A stretch of 64,000 bases of DNA, taken from contig CAJINV010000008.1 of the NCBI GenBank assembly GCA_905178155.1, positions 1,984,001 through 2,048,000 of the forward strand. The letters run 5' to 3'. Made by a program: the position numbers and the translations under genes. This document shows positions 39,001 to 49,875 of this stretch, one piece after another. Numbering within the stretch: the stretch's first letter is position 1; the number at the start of each line of letters is the position of its first letter. The notes under the pieces are model-generated. The model was not told where the DNA came from. It did not search any database and saw only the letters and a program-made list of their open reading frames with translations. This DNA comes from Amoebophrya sp. A120. Taxonomy: Eukaryota > Sar > Dinophyceae > Syndiniales > Amoebophryaceae.

Positions 39001-41148
39001 AGCGATGTCACTTCGTATTCACCGAGCACCATCGAAAGAATCAAAAACAAATTTAGGTTTGCGGAGATTTGCGTGGAAACCAAAAAGAAGGACGTAATCC
39101 AGGCCCGGGGTGTGGCCATGCAGTCCCTGACGTGGCGGGATGTAGTGGTCAAGCTGCTCTCCATATCCAGGAAAAAAAGTGTGTAAGTGTAACTTTCTTT
39201 GAGAAACAGCATCACAAATTTGCTCTACATGACAGATAAAACCTGTCACGCATGGCTTGTAAGGGAAAACACACATGAAGAGAGGACTTCATGGCTGTCT
39301 GGCATGACAGGTGTAATTCTGTTGCATGTTCTGCATTACACGCAGTTTTTTTCTTGCACACTCCAACGAAGCCCACCTGCCCATGAAGAAGCGGGTGCGG
39401 TACGTGGGGGAGCGAATCAAGTGGTTTTTCCAAACGCAGAAGGACGTCATCGTAGACTTCATGAAAAGCTTGAAAGGCAGCGCGGACGAGCACATGTATA
39501 GTTTTTTGTTCGTTGTGGAAAGATTCGAATTTTACCGTGTGTTGTTCCGCGCCTTTGATGCGATGTTTCTTTTTGCGTGACGAGTTTGTACTGCACTATC
39601 ATGAGGCGATAGAAGTAGGAAAGAGCGGGTACTAATAAAATTTTCACCTCCACGATCGCTACTCTCAGGTACTCAACGCTGTACTCGAAAACGGTCGCCA
39701 TCATCGAAAACAATGAGATGGTGAAGAACCTGGTTTACGAGACCTTCGACCGGGCGGTGGAGCGGCAATTGTCGCAGTTCATCGAGCTCTTCGACAACAC
39801 ACTGGCTTCGACCTTCAGCAACCCCTGGGTTTTCCTGAAGCGGGCGTCGACCCAGTTGGACGAAGGGTCCCTGGAGGACGTCTGTCTACCCAGCTTCGAG
39901 GACACCAAGGAAAGAATACCGTCGGAAATAGAGTCCCGTAGCGGAATCGATACTATTCTGCAGAAGTGGCTCGCGAGTACTTAGAATATAAGTCAATGAT
40001 TTGTTCAAAAGATAAAGATTGTAGAGGTTTTTACAAATTTCTTCTCCCTGGGTGCAGTTTGTACAAGCATGCGAAAAAGATAAACACGATCTTGCTCCTC
40101 CACCCAGAGCCAGAGCAAGAACCGGGAACAACACGTACATGACCGTAATCCGACATCAGCAAACGATTACTGTGTCTGTTCGTACATGTTTTAACAAGGT
40201 ATTCCGCAAGAGCCGTCGATGATTGACGATGCAGTGGACAAGGCCCAGATGCTGCTGCTGAAGACGTTCCAATTCATCCGCGCCCAGGTGGCGGACCAGA
40301 TCGAGCTCTTCGCGGAGAGTTTCTTCAAACTCCCCATGATGAGGCGTTTGGAGGAGGACATGGCCTCCATCGAGCTTTCCGATATGGACCGCGAGGGGCA
40401 TATGAATGTGTCAGGATCGAAATCGACAAAATCGAAAAATTTGTGATGCATAAAATGTAGGGCACTGGAGGCCTGTATTGGGGAGCAGGCAAATGAGGCC
40501 GATTGTAAGCCTGTTTAGGGGTGTGCAATGTGCTGCCAGAGTAGCATGACAGGAGCAGCCTTCTTTGCCCAAACAGCATGACAGACCGGATTTGAGTGCT
40601 CCCGAAATTTGTCATGCGCCACTTACAAACTGAGGCGCCAACTGGTATCGATTTTATGCATCGCAAGTTTTTCGATTTTGTCAATTTAGATTCTGGCCCT
40701 TCCATAGGGCACGCCGCGCGGCTGGAAGCGCTGCAGCTGGAGTTCGACACGGTGTGCCAGGAGTTCGACGCGGTGGGCGACAGTATCGAAAAGCTGCAGA
40801 CTATGGAACTGTCAGGATTGAAATCGTCAAAGTTGGAATAGTTTGTCATGCATAAAATGCAACGCAGAAAATGCCTGTCTTGCAGAGTAGGCAAGGAAGG
40901 CAGATTGTAAGCCTGTTTCGGGGTAGAAATAGAGCTGCTCAAGTAGCATGACAAAAGGCGTCTTCCTTACCCAAACAGCATTACAAACTGGATTGCGACT
41001 CTACTCAAATTTGTCATGCGTCGCTGAGAAGTTGGGCTTGCAACTGGTAACGATTTTATGCATTAACTTTGTCGATTTCAACTCTGACACATCCATACAG
41101 ACCTTCGCGCTGAAGGCACAGTCCAAGCTGCGGTCCAGGAAAAGGTGA
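36063..41148 (+). CDS. Dynamin-family large GTPase
   Basis: Thirteen exons: 36063-36275, 36451-36777, 37090-37235, 37455-37617, 37850-37973, 38258-38470, 38674-38833, 39003-39163, 39366-39495, 39669-39976, 40199-40400, 40712-40801, 41103-41148; 2,283 nt, 760 aa. Membrane-fission or organelle-division GTPase. G1 is GKQSVGKS (57-64), G2 Thr88, G3 DLPG (157-160), G4 NKLD (225-228). The stalk follows and the last about 150 residues look like a GTPase effector domain (DDAVDKAQ onward). No PH domain or Pro-rich tail is seen, so it resembles DRP-type rather than classical dynamin. Six introns are GT-AG and six are introners from five families. The whole frame closes only if every introner is removed with one TSD copy, which is strong internal support. 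Confidence 0.9.
36778..37084. mobile_element. Introner element B5 (in dynamin-like gene)
   Basis: 307 bp. Near-perfect TIR of about 28 bp containing GAAAAATGCCCCCACC, a B-like subfamily. Perfect TSD GCCTG (36773-36777, 37085-37089). Excision joins AIERL to VTRFMED in frame. Confidence 0.95.
37618..37844. mobile_element. Introner-like element F1 (in dynamin-like gene)
   Basis: About 227 bp. Left end TATCCCAGAGGAAAAAGG; its inverted partner TTTTTTCTCTGGGATG lies about 24 bp inside the right end. TSD ACGAC (37613-37617, 37845-37849), extended to AACGAC. Excision joins AKMND to LGVGDRL in frame. An alternative in-frame acceptor is CAG at 37836-37838. Confidence 0.7.
37974..38252. mobile_element. 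Introner element C2 (in dynamin-like gene)
   Basis: 279 bp. Family C ends TATCCTGCGTAAAAACG and CGTTTTTACCCAGGATA. Perfect TSD GGAAA (37969-37973, 38253-38257). Excision joins KLRE to MKDSIQ in frame. Same length as and highly similar to the copy at 49409. Confidence 0.95.
39164..39360. mobile_element. Introner element G1 (in dynamin-like gene)
   Basis: 197 bp. Ends AGGAAAAAAAGTGTGTAA and TTACACGCAGTTTTTTTCTT. Perfect TSD CTCCA (39159-39163, 39361-39365). Excision joins VKLLS to NEAHLP in frame. Confidence 0.88.
40401..40706. mobile_element. Introner element E1 (in dynamin-like gene)
   Basis: 306 bp. Family E: GTCAGGATCGAAATCGACAA left, GATTTTGTCAATTTAGATTC right. Perfect TSD GGGCA (40396-40400, 40707-40711). 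Excision joins DREGH to AARLEAL in frame. Confidence 0.93.
40802..41097. mobile_element. Introner element E2 (in dynamin-like gene)
   Basis: 296 bp, same family as E1 and separated from it by one 90-nt exon. Ends TATGGAACTGTCAGGATTG and CTCTGACACATCCATA. Perfect TSD CAGAC (40797-40801, 41098-41102). Excision joins KLQT to FALKAQS in frame. Confidence 0.93.
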
Positions 41149-42205
41149 AGATAAAAGGAGCACTTCGTCGGGACGGAGTAGTCACGTGCGGTGCTGGGAA
41201 GATGACCGAGGTTGCTCTTGCTTCGTCCATCTATTGGAAAGTGAAAACTTGCCGATGCCCCCACCGCGGGTTTTGTTCAAGATGCTCTTGCAAGGAAACT
41301 GCAAAAGAAAGTCGCGGATTGATCGACATCGCGAAGGAGCATCGCAAAATCAAGATGTTGTTGCCCGTAAGATTAAGAAGATAAGCATCAAACAAATCTG
41401 AGTATCGCAGCAGGGCGTGCGGAGACCTGCGACAGCCATGGCTGAAGAACAAGTATAAACTCTCAAACAATTGCGAAAAAAAGAGCGCATGTATTGAAAT
41501 CTGCGAACCGAGAAGGTCATGACATGCTCGCCACACTGTGGAAAAAAAGCCTCCCTGTGCCATCTGTTCTCGAGCTTCTTGATCGGACCAAAATTATGGA
41601 TGAAGTTCGTTGAAAGAAAATGTTCCAAATGCAGGAAAGCAGAAAGGCGCCATCGAGCGCTTCACTTCGTTAACCACTCAGATCAAAATGCCAAATTGAC
41701 ACTCTTTGTGATGCCGGGCGAAAAATGAACGGACGAACCGAGATCAGTTTTTCTTGTGCAAATTGGTTCTTTTCTATTTTGCTGCATGTTTCACTTTCAC
41801 TCTTTTTGTCGTTCGCCACAGGACACTAAGAAGGAGTATTGAGCAGAGGGCCTACTCAGCTAGAAGAAGCATTAGGACAGGAAAACTTTCCAGCGCCGAC
41901 CTTCGTTCCGATCTTGATAGATTTATTTACACCAAATTTATTTCGCCATCACCTAGTAGAGCCATTTTTACAGGGACAACTACCTTCTTTGTTTTCTTTT
42001 CCCTATAAGCAACGCACCACGAGCGGCGTTTCAAGACTCCCGAGTTGTAAGGCATCCCCACCGACCAGCCTGCTGCTCGACCGCGAGCCGCAGCGAAACA
42101 GTCGGCGCATAAGTAGTACCTTTCTACAACTAGCGTGGCGCAACTGCTGCAAAGCCAGGGACCGCTCAATCAGGGAGCTGACGGCCTTCGCGACACGACG
42201 GGAAA
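41149..42205. other. Intergenic, no gene seen
   Basis: Spacer between the dynamin-like and Y14 genes. ORFs here are short and featureless. Confidence 0.45.
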
Positions 42206-42889
42206 ATGGGCGACAGAAGGCCACGCGGCCGGGGCAGAGAGCATGATGACGACAGGTATTTAATGATGATTCTGGTTGGCACAGAAGCAAAAGTGGCACA
42301 GACAACTTGTCAAGTTGCGGTTGCAATGAAAAAGAGTCCCTGTAGTTCTTCTAAGTAGTCGAGTAGTACCTCCAATTTCAAAAAAAACAAGGTATACCGG
42401 CGAGTCAGGAAAATTTGAAAGACTCCACGATGACGACGATGACGCGTGCAAATCAATAGAAGGCTGGGTCATCGTGATCAGTGGCATCCACGAGGAGACA
42501 CAGGAGGAAGACCTGTACGAAAGGTTCTCCGACTTTGGCAGCATCAAAAACATTCACCTAAACCTCGACCGAAAAACGGGGTATGTGAAAGGTATTGTAA
42601 CTAGAATATATTACTTTTTTGATGCAGGTTTTTGATTGTATGTGTGCATCAGCATCTACAGCTGCCCGAAACGGCGAGAAGAGTTGTCCTTCTCTACTAG
42701 CATATTACGTTGACAAACTACTCACTCCCAGGCTACTGCTTTCTCGAGTACCAGGAGAAAGAAGAGGCTATGGAAGCTATCAAAAATGCGCACGGCGACA
42801 AGCTCCTCGGCGCCACCATGACCGTCAGCTGGGCCTTCCAGAAGAAAGACACTGGTGACAAACCAAGGAAAAAAGCAAGGCGACACTAA
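42206..42889 (+). CDS. RBM8A: Y14 / RBM8A exon-junction-complex protein
   Basis: Exons 42206-42255, 42392-42591 and 42732-42889; 408 nt, 135 aa; both introns GT-AG. Single RRM: GWVIVISGIHEE (with EGW before the first strand as in Y14), NIHLNLDRKTGYVKGY carrying the RNP1 position, then CFLEY, and TVSWAF. The acidic/basic leader RGREHDDDR and basic end KKARRH fit the family. In other eukaryotes Y14 pairs with Mago to lock the exon junction complex upstream of exon joins and drives mRNA surveillance. The start ATG is supported because the frame then runs cleanly through the splice. Length is close to usual Y14 (about 170 aa) but shorter at the N-terminus. Confidence 0.92.
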
Positions 42890-43330
42890 ACTACAGATTT
42901 GCAGTTCTTGGACACACGACCGGCAGATGCTGCACTGAGACTGATGTGGCAGGAGCTGTGTGTAGAAGTGATACAGTAAAAAAAGCCAAAGCGAAATTTG
43001 AGCAAGAGCAAACAAAAGCGTCTTCGGGACGTTTTGCTAGCGTTGATGGCGCTGTTCTTCTTCTAACATAATTTGCCGTGTGCGGTTTCTCTCAATTATG
43101 CTTCTTTTGCGTCCTTCCAAGATTGAAGTGTTGTTTTGAAAATTTTTCTCTTTCCAGCACCTGCTGTCACTTGCGCGCGCCTGGGTTTAATAAAGGAGCG
43201 AGCACACTACAACGTCAGTTTTCTTACGCACAGGTGCTCGTCTGTTTTGGACTTCGATTCGTCTTTCGTAGAATTCCAACTGAATATTGTGAAAAAAGAT
43301 TGGACCTTCCTCGCTGCTCGCGGCAAAATA
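42890..43330. other. Intergenic and leader of SGNH gene
   Basis: The SGNH frame is open upstream to about 43136 but only non-ATG codons start it, so it is treated as leader. Confidence 0.5.
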
Positions 43331-44620
43331 ATGCGAGTCGTTCTCTGTATCGGCGACTCCCACACCCGCGGTGTCATCGGCGGGAGTTACGTTTCCGAGT
43401 TGCAGACCTTGGTAGAAACAAGTTGTCCCTCCTCCTCCACCTCCGCTTCCCAGAAGGAAATCAAGCTCGTTCGCAGGGGCGTCGATGGGCAGACGGTGAG
43501 CAGTGTCCGGCAGCGCATCCAGGGGGCGGTGACGGAAAACCGTCCGGAAGTCGTCATTCTGCTTGCCGGGACGAATGATTGCCTGGCAAGGTTGTCTTTC
43601 GAAAAGAACAACCAGCCCCTGCTGTCGCATCTGATGAAGGTCAACCATTCCACCCTGTTATCCAGCACAACTGCGGTCGGGTTCGTGGAAGAATACAGGC
43701 AGTGTTTGGAGCAGTGCCTCGCGGCCGGGGATCATGTTCCTGCAGCTGTAGGACAAGAATCTACTTTTTTATCCGGACGAGAAACAAATCACGACGATGA
43801 AGTTGATGCAAGACGACAAAGGGCTCCTGATCCTGAAAACAGCGAAAGCAGCAAACCCCCTTCATCGTTTTTGAAAGAAATCGTCTGCGTCGGCCTGCCG
43901 CCTCTGGGGGAGGACCCGGAGTCCTACAGCAACGCCGTGGTTTCGGAGTACAACAGGGCCATCCAACGGGCTGTGTTTGCGGTGGAAGCCGGTCGGAAGA
44001 ACAAGACGGTGAAGATCAGTTTTCTGCCGGTGCAGGAACTGCTTCTGGAAAAAGAGCATGCTGAAACACTAGAGGGACGAGGCTCTACTCCTGCGCCAAA
44101 TGTACAACCAGATGAGCAAAGAGAGGCCCCCGCGTCTACTTCACGGCATCAGTCACCAAGTAGTGGGAGCACTGGTTGTACCAACAGGACATTGCTGCAG
44201 GAGGAGCAGGCAGCGGGTCAGGCGGAGGAGAAGGACAAAAACGCAGGGAAAAACACGACACACTCGGGCGGAGACGGCGTGGCAGAATCTTTTTGTTCAT
44301 CATCCTGGTTACTACATAATTTGAAGAAGTGCTGCCGCAGCTCCCTGTTTTTCTCCTTCGGCTTTCCCCTACAGCGACAGTCCAGTCCCGCATACGATCC
44401 GTTGAAAAAGCAGACTCTACTGGTCCTGGACATGGTCATCGGGAACCTTTTGTGCTACGCGGATCGGCTGTTTTCTTCAAAGTTTATGCTCACGCGCCTG
44501 CGCTGTCCCCCGAATTTTTTCACGTACCGCTGGTGCGGGTGCCGCTTTCTCTGTGACCGCATCCACTTCAACAACGTCGGGGCAGCGATGCTGGCCGAGA
44601 AATTGCACGAAAAACTGTGA
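43331..44620 (+). CDS. SGNH/GDSL-type hydrolase
   Basis: Intronless, 429 aa from ATG 43331. SGNH-fold esterase or lipase marks: block I GDSHTRG with nucleophile Ser10, block III GTND with Asn82, and block V DRIHFN with Asp409 and His412. The Gly of block II is not clearly placed. Between blocks III and V there is a long insert, about residues 140-180 and 245-330, rich in Ser, Glu and Gln, so the protein is roughly twice the size of small bacterial or plant members. A Cys- and hydrophobic-rich stretch precedes block V (SLFFSFGF, VIGNLLCYADRLF). No signal peptide with this start. Substrate unknown. Confidence 0.85.
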   Translation: MRVVLCIGDSHTRGVIGGSYVSELQTLVETSCPSSSTSASQKEIKLVRRGVDGQTVSSVRQRIQGAVTENRPEVVILLAGTNDCLARLSFEKNNQPLLSHLMKVNHSTLLSSTTAVGFVEEYRQCLEQCLAAGDHVPAAVGQESTFLSGRETNHDDEVDARRQRAPDPENSESSKPPSSFLKEIVCVGLPPLGEDPESYSNAVVSEYNRAIQRAVFAVEAGRKNKTVKISFLPVQELLLEKEHAETLEGRGSTPAPNVQPDEQREAPASTSRHQSPSSGSTGCTNRTLLQEEQAAGQAEEKDKNAGKNTTHSGGDGVAESFCSSSWLLHNLKKCCRSSLFFSFGFPLQRQSSPAYDPLKKQTLLVLDMVIGNLLCYADRLFSSKFMLTRLRCPPNFFTYRWCGCRFLCDRIHFNNVGAAMLAEKLHEKL

Positions 44621-45227
44621 TGCATGAAGTGCTTTGCTGAGTTGTCCTCTGTTTATTAAAGGAGTTGCTTTTATTTCGTGGCTCTGTCCAAAAAATCGTG
44701 TCGCTGCGGTTCCGCAAGCGGAGGGGACGTGTTTCTCGCTTCTCAAATATCCACCTTCTGTTCCACAGAAATCTGAAATAAGGAACGGCAGTTCCGACAA
44801 GAATCCCCAGCAACAAGAATCGGATCATTATGAACGAATGTAGCAGAGCTGGACCTACAAATAAAGGTTCGATCATGAAATTCAAATTCATCCGAAGTTC
44901 ACCACCGCGTCGTGAATTGTGTGTTTACTTCACACAGAAATTCTAGTTTCCCTTCCGATTGTGATTGTGTAGAACGCCGAGGAAATAATAAATTATACTG
45001 GTCGCAATTCCAAATCCAATTTCCACTTCTCAGGCTACCAGATGGTTACGGCATCAATGAAATACATACTGAGTAGAAATAAAATAGTTACAGTAGCAGA
45101 CAGTTCTTTCAATAGTTCTTGTTGATTTTCGACGATTCCAGCACGTCTTTCACGCGACGCCGTTGTTTAGACTCTTACGCGTAAAAATCACCTCGGCGAC
45201 ATCAACTAACTCGCTTCAACATCGACC
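44621..45227. other. Intergenic, no gene seen
   Basis: Spacer before CCT4. Nothing recognised. Confidence 0.5.
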
Positions 45228-47963
45228 ATGGGAGAGGGAAAGAGTTCTTCGGGTGGCGCGCACAAGCTCGGCGATGCCGGCGCGCGCGACATCCGGGCAG
45301 CGAACATTTTGGCGGCCACCGCAGTGGCAGACACGGTCAGAACCAGTCTCGGACCAAGAGGCATGGACAAAATGATCGAAGACCCGCGCGGCGAGGTCAT
45401 GATCACAAACGACGGAGCAACCATTCTGAAAGAGCTGTATAGCGGTTGTTTTTTTGCTGCGGCATTCATTTCAGCGATAAGAAGAATGGCGTTAATATCT
45501 GGGAGCACGAGAGTTCTTGGAAGTTGATTTGCAATGAAAATATGGCCGCACTACAAACAATGAATGAGATGAGCTGCTGCAAAATATTGCCATATGACAC
45601 TCCACAACAGGCGCGTTTCCCATCCCTGCGCAAAAATGCTGGTGGACCTGTCACACTCCCAGGATATTGAAGCCGGCGACGGCACGACCTCCGTTGTTGT
45701 CACAGCGGGGTCTCTGCTGCAGCAGGCCGAGCAGCTGCTCGGGAAGGGTATTATTGGCTGCTTGTTGACTACACAGTGAGGTTTGGAAAAAAGAACACTC
45801 AGTTTGCGAAAAGTTTGCATCCAATGCGCGAACAGTATTTGCGTTCCCCGTCGATAATGCCCTCCCTCAACCGCCGGTGGTGCGCAGCGTCGTGCAGATT
45901 ATGACGGAAGAAAAGATTATTCACTTTTATCCAGGTATCCACCCGCAGACCATCACAGAGGCTTTTCTGAAGGCCGAGGACAAAGCGGAAGAGATTCTTG
46001 GCGAGATGAGCATACCAGTGACGCTGAAGGATCGCGACGCTTTGATCCGTAACGCCTCGACCTCTCTGAACTCGAAGGTCGTTGCTCAGTCTGCCGGCAC
46101 TCTCGCTCCGATCGCGGTGGACGCGGTACTTGATAGCACTTAGTGGTTTATTGTCTTTTCCATAAAATTTCTTCGGGAATGAGAATGACACGAGGGATTG
46201 TGATGTTCTGTGGCGCCTGATTTGAACAAGCATACTTTATTTTTCATGCTTCTGGTAGTACCTCTACCTGCACCAAGACGTCGACTTGCCACCTTTATCT
46301 TTGCAAAATACAGGTCCTGAAATTGGTCGGCGACGACGACAGGACGGACAATGTCGATTTGAATGATGTGCGGATAGCCCAGAAAATCGGCGGCACTATG
46401 GACGACACGGAATTGGTGGACGGGCTGGTTCTAACTCAGCAAGTCGTCCGCAACGCCGGCGGCCCAACCCGGGTCAAGGACGCGAAAATTGGTATAATTT
46501 GCTCTTTCTGCCATGCATATACTTGCATTGCATTCATCCTTGGGATGTTCTTGCCGTGGAAAGTTGTGACAACGATGTAATGAATTAGACGATCATGTTC
46601 AACACGAATATAAACTCATCAGGTTTAATCCAGTTCTGCCTGTCCCCGCCAAAAACGGATATGGAAAGCAACGTCACTGTTAAGGACTACAACCAGATGG
46701 ACCGCATCTTGCGCGAGGAACGAATGCACATCGCGAAAATGGTATTCAATCTGAGTTTCTGCTTTCGATGTTTTCTTGCAGAGCAAACCGCATCTAGTAC
46801 TTTACTTATTTTCTTTTGACTTTGCTGCCGCGATGAACCAACACCTTGACGACTTCGGCGCGAAAATGTTTTTCCAGGTGAAGAAGATCGCTCAGACCGG
46901 ATGCAACGTCTTGCTGATCCAGAAGTCGATCCTTCGCGACGCTGTCACGGATTTGAGTCTGGACTTCTGCGCGAAAATGAAAATTATGGTCGTCCGCGAC
47001 GTGGAACGGGAGGACATCGACTTTATCTCGCGCATACTCGGCTGCGAGCCGGTGGCCGACCTGGAAAATTTCACGAAGGACAAACTCGGAGAGGCGGGCT
47101 TGGTGTACGACGACAATTTAGGTACAACTGCATTGACTGTGCTTTTTGTGAAAAAATTTTACATCACGTTTCTGGTGTTTAATTTTTACGCTGCATTCAT
47201 TTGAGGAACAAGACATGTTTGCTTCCCTCCAAGAAGCAGATGAGTTGTAAACGACCCAATCAACGGACGGCACAAAAAACTTATGATCCCAGGTACATCG
47301 GGCGCCATGGGGGTGACAAGGTTTTGCGAACTGAAAGCGGCAGAGAAGAAGTGCGTGAGCATCCTGGTGCGGGGCTCAAATCAGATGCTGCTCGCGGAAA
47401 CCGAGCGAAGTCTCCATGATGCCCTGTGCGTGGTCCGATCTCTGGTGAAGAAGAAGGCACTGATTCCGGGCGGTGCCGCGCCGGAAATGGAAATGAGTAC
47501 GAAGCTGAAAAAATGGGCCAGGACGGTAAGGAACTTTTATTGGGAATAAACCTCAAGATAATTCTTGAAAAGAGCACTCACCGCTCGAAAGGTTCTTTCT
47601 CATGCTTAGTATTTTCGACAGGCACAATTAATTATGTCTCGAACGAAACACTTGCACTACCACTATCAGATCGGCGGCGTCGAGGCGATTTGCGTGGAGT
47701 ATTTCGCGGAGGCCCTGGAGCGAATCCCCTATACCCTCGCGGAAAACGCCGGGTTGAACCCCATCGACATTGTGACGAAGCTCCGCACCGCCCACGTGGA
47801 CGGCCAGAAGTACGCGGGCATCAACGTGAAAAAGGCGTGCATCAGCGACATGCTGGCCGAGAACGTGGTCCAGCCCCTCCTCGTCTCCGTCAGCATCATC
47901 AAAATGGCGACGGAAACCGTGCGACTCATCCTCAAAATCGACGACATCGTCATGACCAGGTAA
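45228..47963 (+). CDS. CCT4: CCT delta subunit of the cytosolic chaperonin TRiC
   Basis: Folds actin, tubulin and other proteins as one of eight subunits of the double-ring chaperonin. Eight exons: 45228-45436, 45611-45747, 45935-46125, 46314-46491, 46623-46741, 46878-47121, 47293-47525, 47670-47963; 1,605 nt, 534 aa, close to the usual 539. All seven introns are GT-AG, with no introner. Visible are the ATP-site signatures [20 protein letters not shown] and GDGTTSVVV, the central [11 protein letters not shown] segment, and the delta-type end [11 protein letters not shown] through [10 protein letters not shown]. The stop follows immediately in the AGGTAAG context. The 3' end and flank are partly duplicated at 49.3-49.9 kb. 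Confidence 0.97.
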
Positions 47964-49177
47964 GGACGTATGGGATGGTGCAGGTGGTGTGATGGAGTAA
48001 GGTGGACCAGGTAACAGCGGGGTGATGGAGTAACGCAGTCTCGTCCTGAGAGTGACTTGATCTGCCGCACGAAGCATACATGCTGATTGCGTTGCTGTGT
48101 GAAATGAAACCAAAAGCGACCCTGGCATGATGATTGGATGGTCTCGATTCAGCTTTACACGACATCTACATTGCTTCACCCCAAATCGTGACCAACACAT
48201 TTTTTTAGGTGTTTATCAGTTCTTGAATGAAATTTCTACATATTTCTGGAGCAGTCTTGCTGGGCGAATAATTTGAATGCCGAACAACATCGTTTTTTTG
48301 CAGATGCTGCATCGATCTCTCGTGTTCGTGCTACACCATGAAGTGATCCACACACACCGATCAATCTAGCTGCTTCATCAAGTCAGGAGGTGCCTCTGTT
48401 GCGTGTCCGGCCTGACACCATTCACGTGGTACTTAATGCAAGCAGAGACCTTTTGGCGGATGGATGCACACCGTCTCAACACCTCCTTGTGGACGGATTT
48501 ATGGCCATGCACGGAGGGGCGCGCGAGCGTCATTGTTTTTCTTTTCATTGTAATGTGCTAGCGCCCATTCTCCTTGTCACTCTTCATTGGTTTGTCTTGA
48601 GAACGATCTCTGACCATGTGCGTGACCGTAAAGAAGATCTATTGATTCGCATCCCCGTCCGGCACTATGAAGATTTACTGCTGGCGGGAACGCTTTGATT
48701 GACGACGGTTGTAACACCGACTGCCAGCATCAGATAAGAAATCGCCGCGTGCGCTCTCGTTCCAGTCTTTTGCTTATTGTAACGCTGCACGAACTCGGTC
48801 CTCGGTGAAACGTCCTTCACCGGCACGTTTACTTCGAACACACGAGCTTCTGACAATGCCACACCTTTGCAAGCAAGGACTTCTTGCGACGCGCGGGCCT
48901 GTTGTATGGAGCTCGAGGATATCGAGCCGAAGTAATGTCACACTATCTTGTGCTGCAACATGAATTCGTCGATACAAACTCAAGAGTAAATTAATAGATT
49001 ACCACTTCCCCCAGATATACCTGTCAGGAACTGGTAATACATTGCTTATTTCTCTAATATTTGCATTTGATGCATTACTTCAGGTAGAGCATCCCAATCC
49101 TTAGCAATACCTAGCAACATGGCTGTTTAGTGCTTTGATTGCGGCTGTTTTTTTAGTTTTACTATAGGCTAACTTGG

Positions 49178-49309
49178 TTCGCTCTGCCGTAGTTCTCTGG
49201 ATGTTGGTTTTCCTTCAATCCTTGAACCCGGTAGGGTAAATCTCATCTAAAAAAAATGCGCTTCGTCGTGGTTCTCTCGATGTTGGTCTTCCTCCAATCC
49301 CTGAACCCG
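49178..49309 (+). repeat. Two-copy imperfect tandem repeat
   Basis: A roughly 50-bp unit (marked by GTTCTCTGGATGTTGG and CCTTGAACCCG) recurs about 81 bp later with several substitutions. Confidence 0.7.
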
Positions 49310-49320
49310 AATTAATGTTA

Positions 49321-49875
49321 ATGACGACATCGTCATGACCAGGTAAGGAAGGATGGGATGGTGCAGGTGGTCGAGTCCGAAGTAAAGGTATAGCTGGATC
49401 GATCTGGTTATCCTGAGTAAAAACGTACCCACACCAGAGTCAGGTTGGGGATTTTGCAACACAATCCTAGGAGTTTTGTGAGTCATGCATGACAAGTTGC
49501 ACTTTGCAGTGTAGTGCAGGTTAGCAAGTGCAGCCGCATCACAGATTCGTCTGCTCATCCTGTTCACAGCATCACAAATTCCAAAACACGATTGGTAATG
49601 GCTCTCATGGGGATGCGCATTACAAGTCTTCCTCTCTTTGCAAATCTGCATTACAACTCTGGTGTGGTTACGTTTTTACTCAGGATACTGGTGTTCACAA
49701 TGCGTACATACGGATCGCGCGTGTGTGAAACAAGGGCAAAAACTCAAACCGTCGACGACCCTGGCATGACGATTGGATTTTTTCGACTCAATTCTATACG
49801 ACATCGACGTTGCTTCATCCCAAAGCGTGACCACAATTTTTTCAGGTGTCAATCAGTTCTTAAATGAAATTTTTC
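49321..49875 (+). repeat. Duplicate of CCT4 3' end and flank, interrupted by an introner
   Basis: The sequence across the CCT4 stop (GACATCGTCATGACCAGGTA onward, about 47940-47987) recurs at 49321-49370, and the flank at about 48093-48235 recurs at about 49719-49865 with scattered changes. The order is kept, and the duplicate carries element 49409-49687 that the original lacks. Confidence 0.8.
49409..49687. mobile_element. Introner element C3 (intergenic copy)
   Basis: 279 bp with intact ends TATCCTGAGTAAAAACG and CGTTTTTACTCAGGATA. Perfect TSD CTGGT (49404-49408, 49688-49692). Not inside a coding region I can support, so elements also insert outside genes. Confidence 0.93.

Noticed and set aside
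43136-43330. N-terminal extension of the SGNH hydrolase
   Set aside because: It begins at a TTG codon; the first ATG at 43331 sits directly before the catalytic GDS block.
48390-48698. 102-codon ORF downstream of CCT4
   Set aside because: No recognisable feature; sits in duplicated, repeat-rich intergenic DNA.
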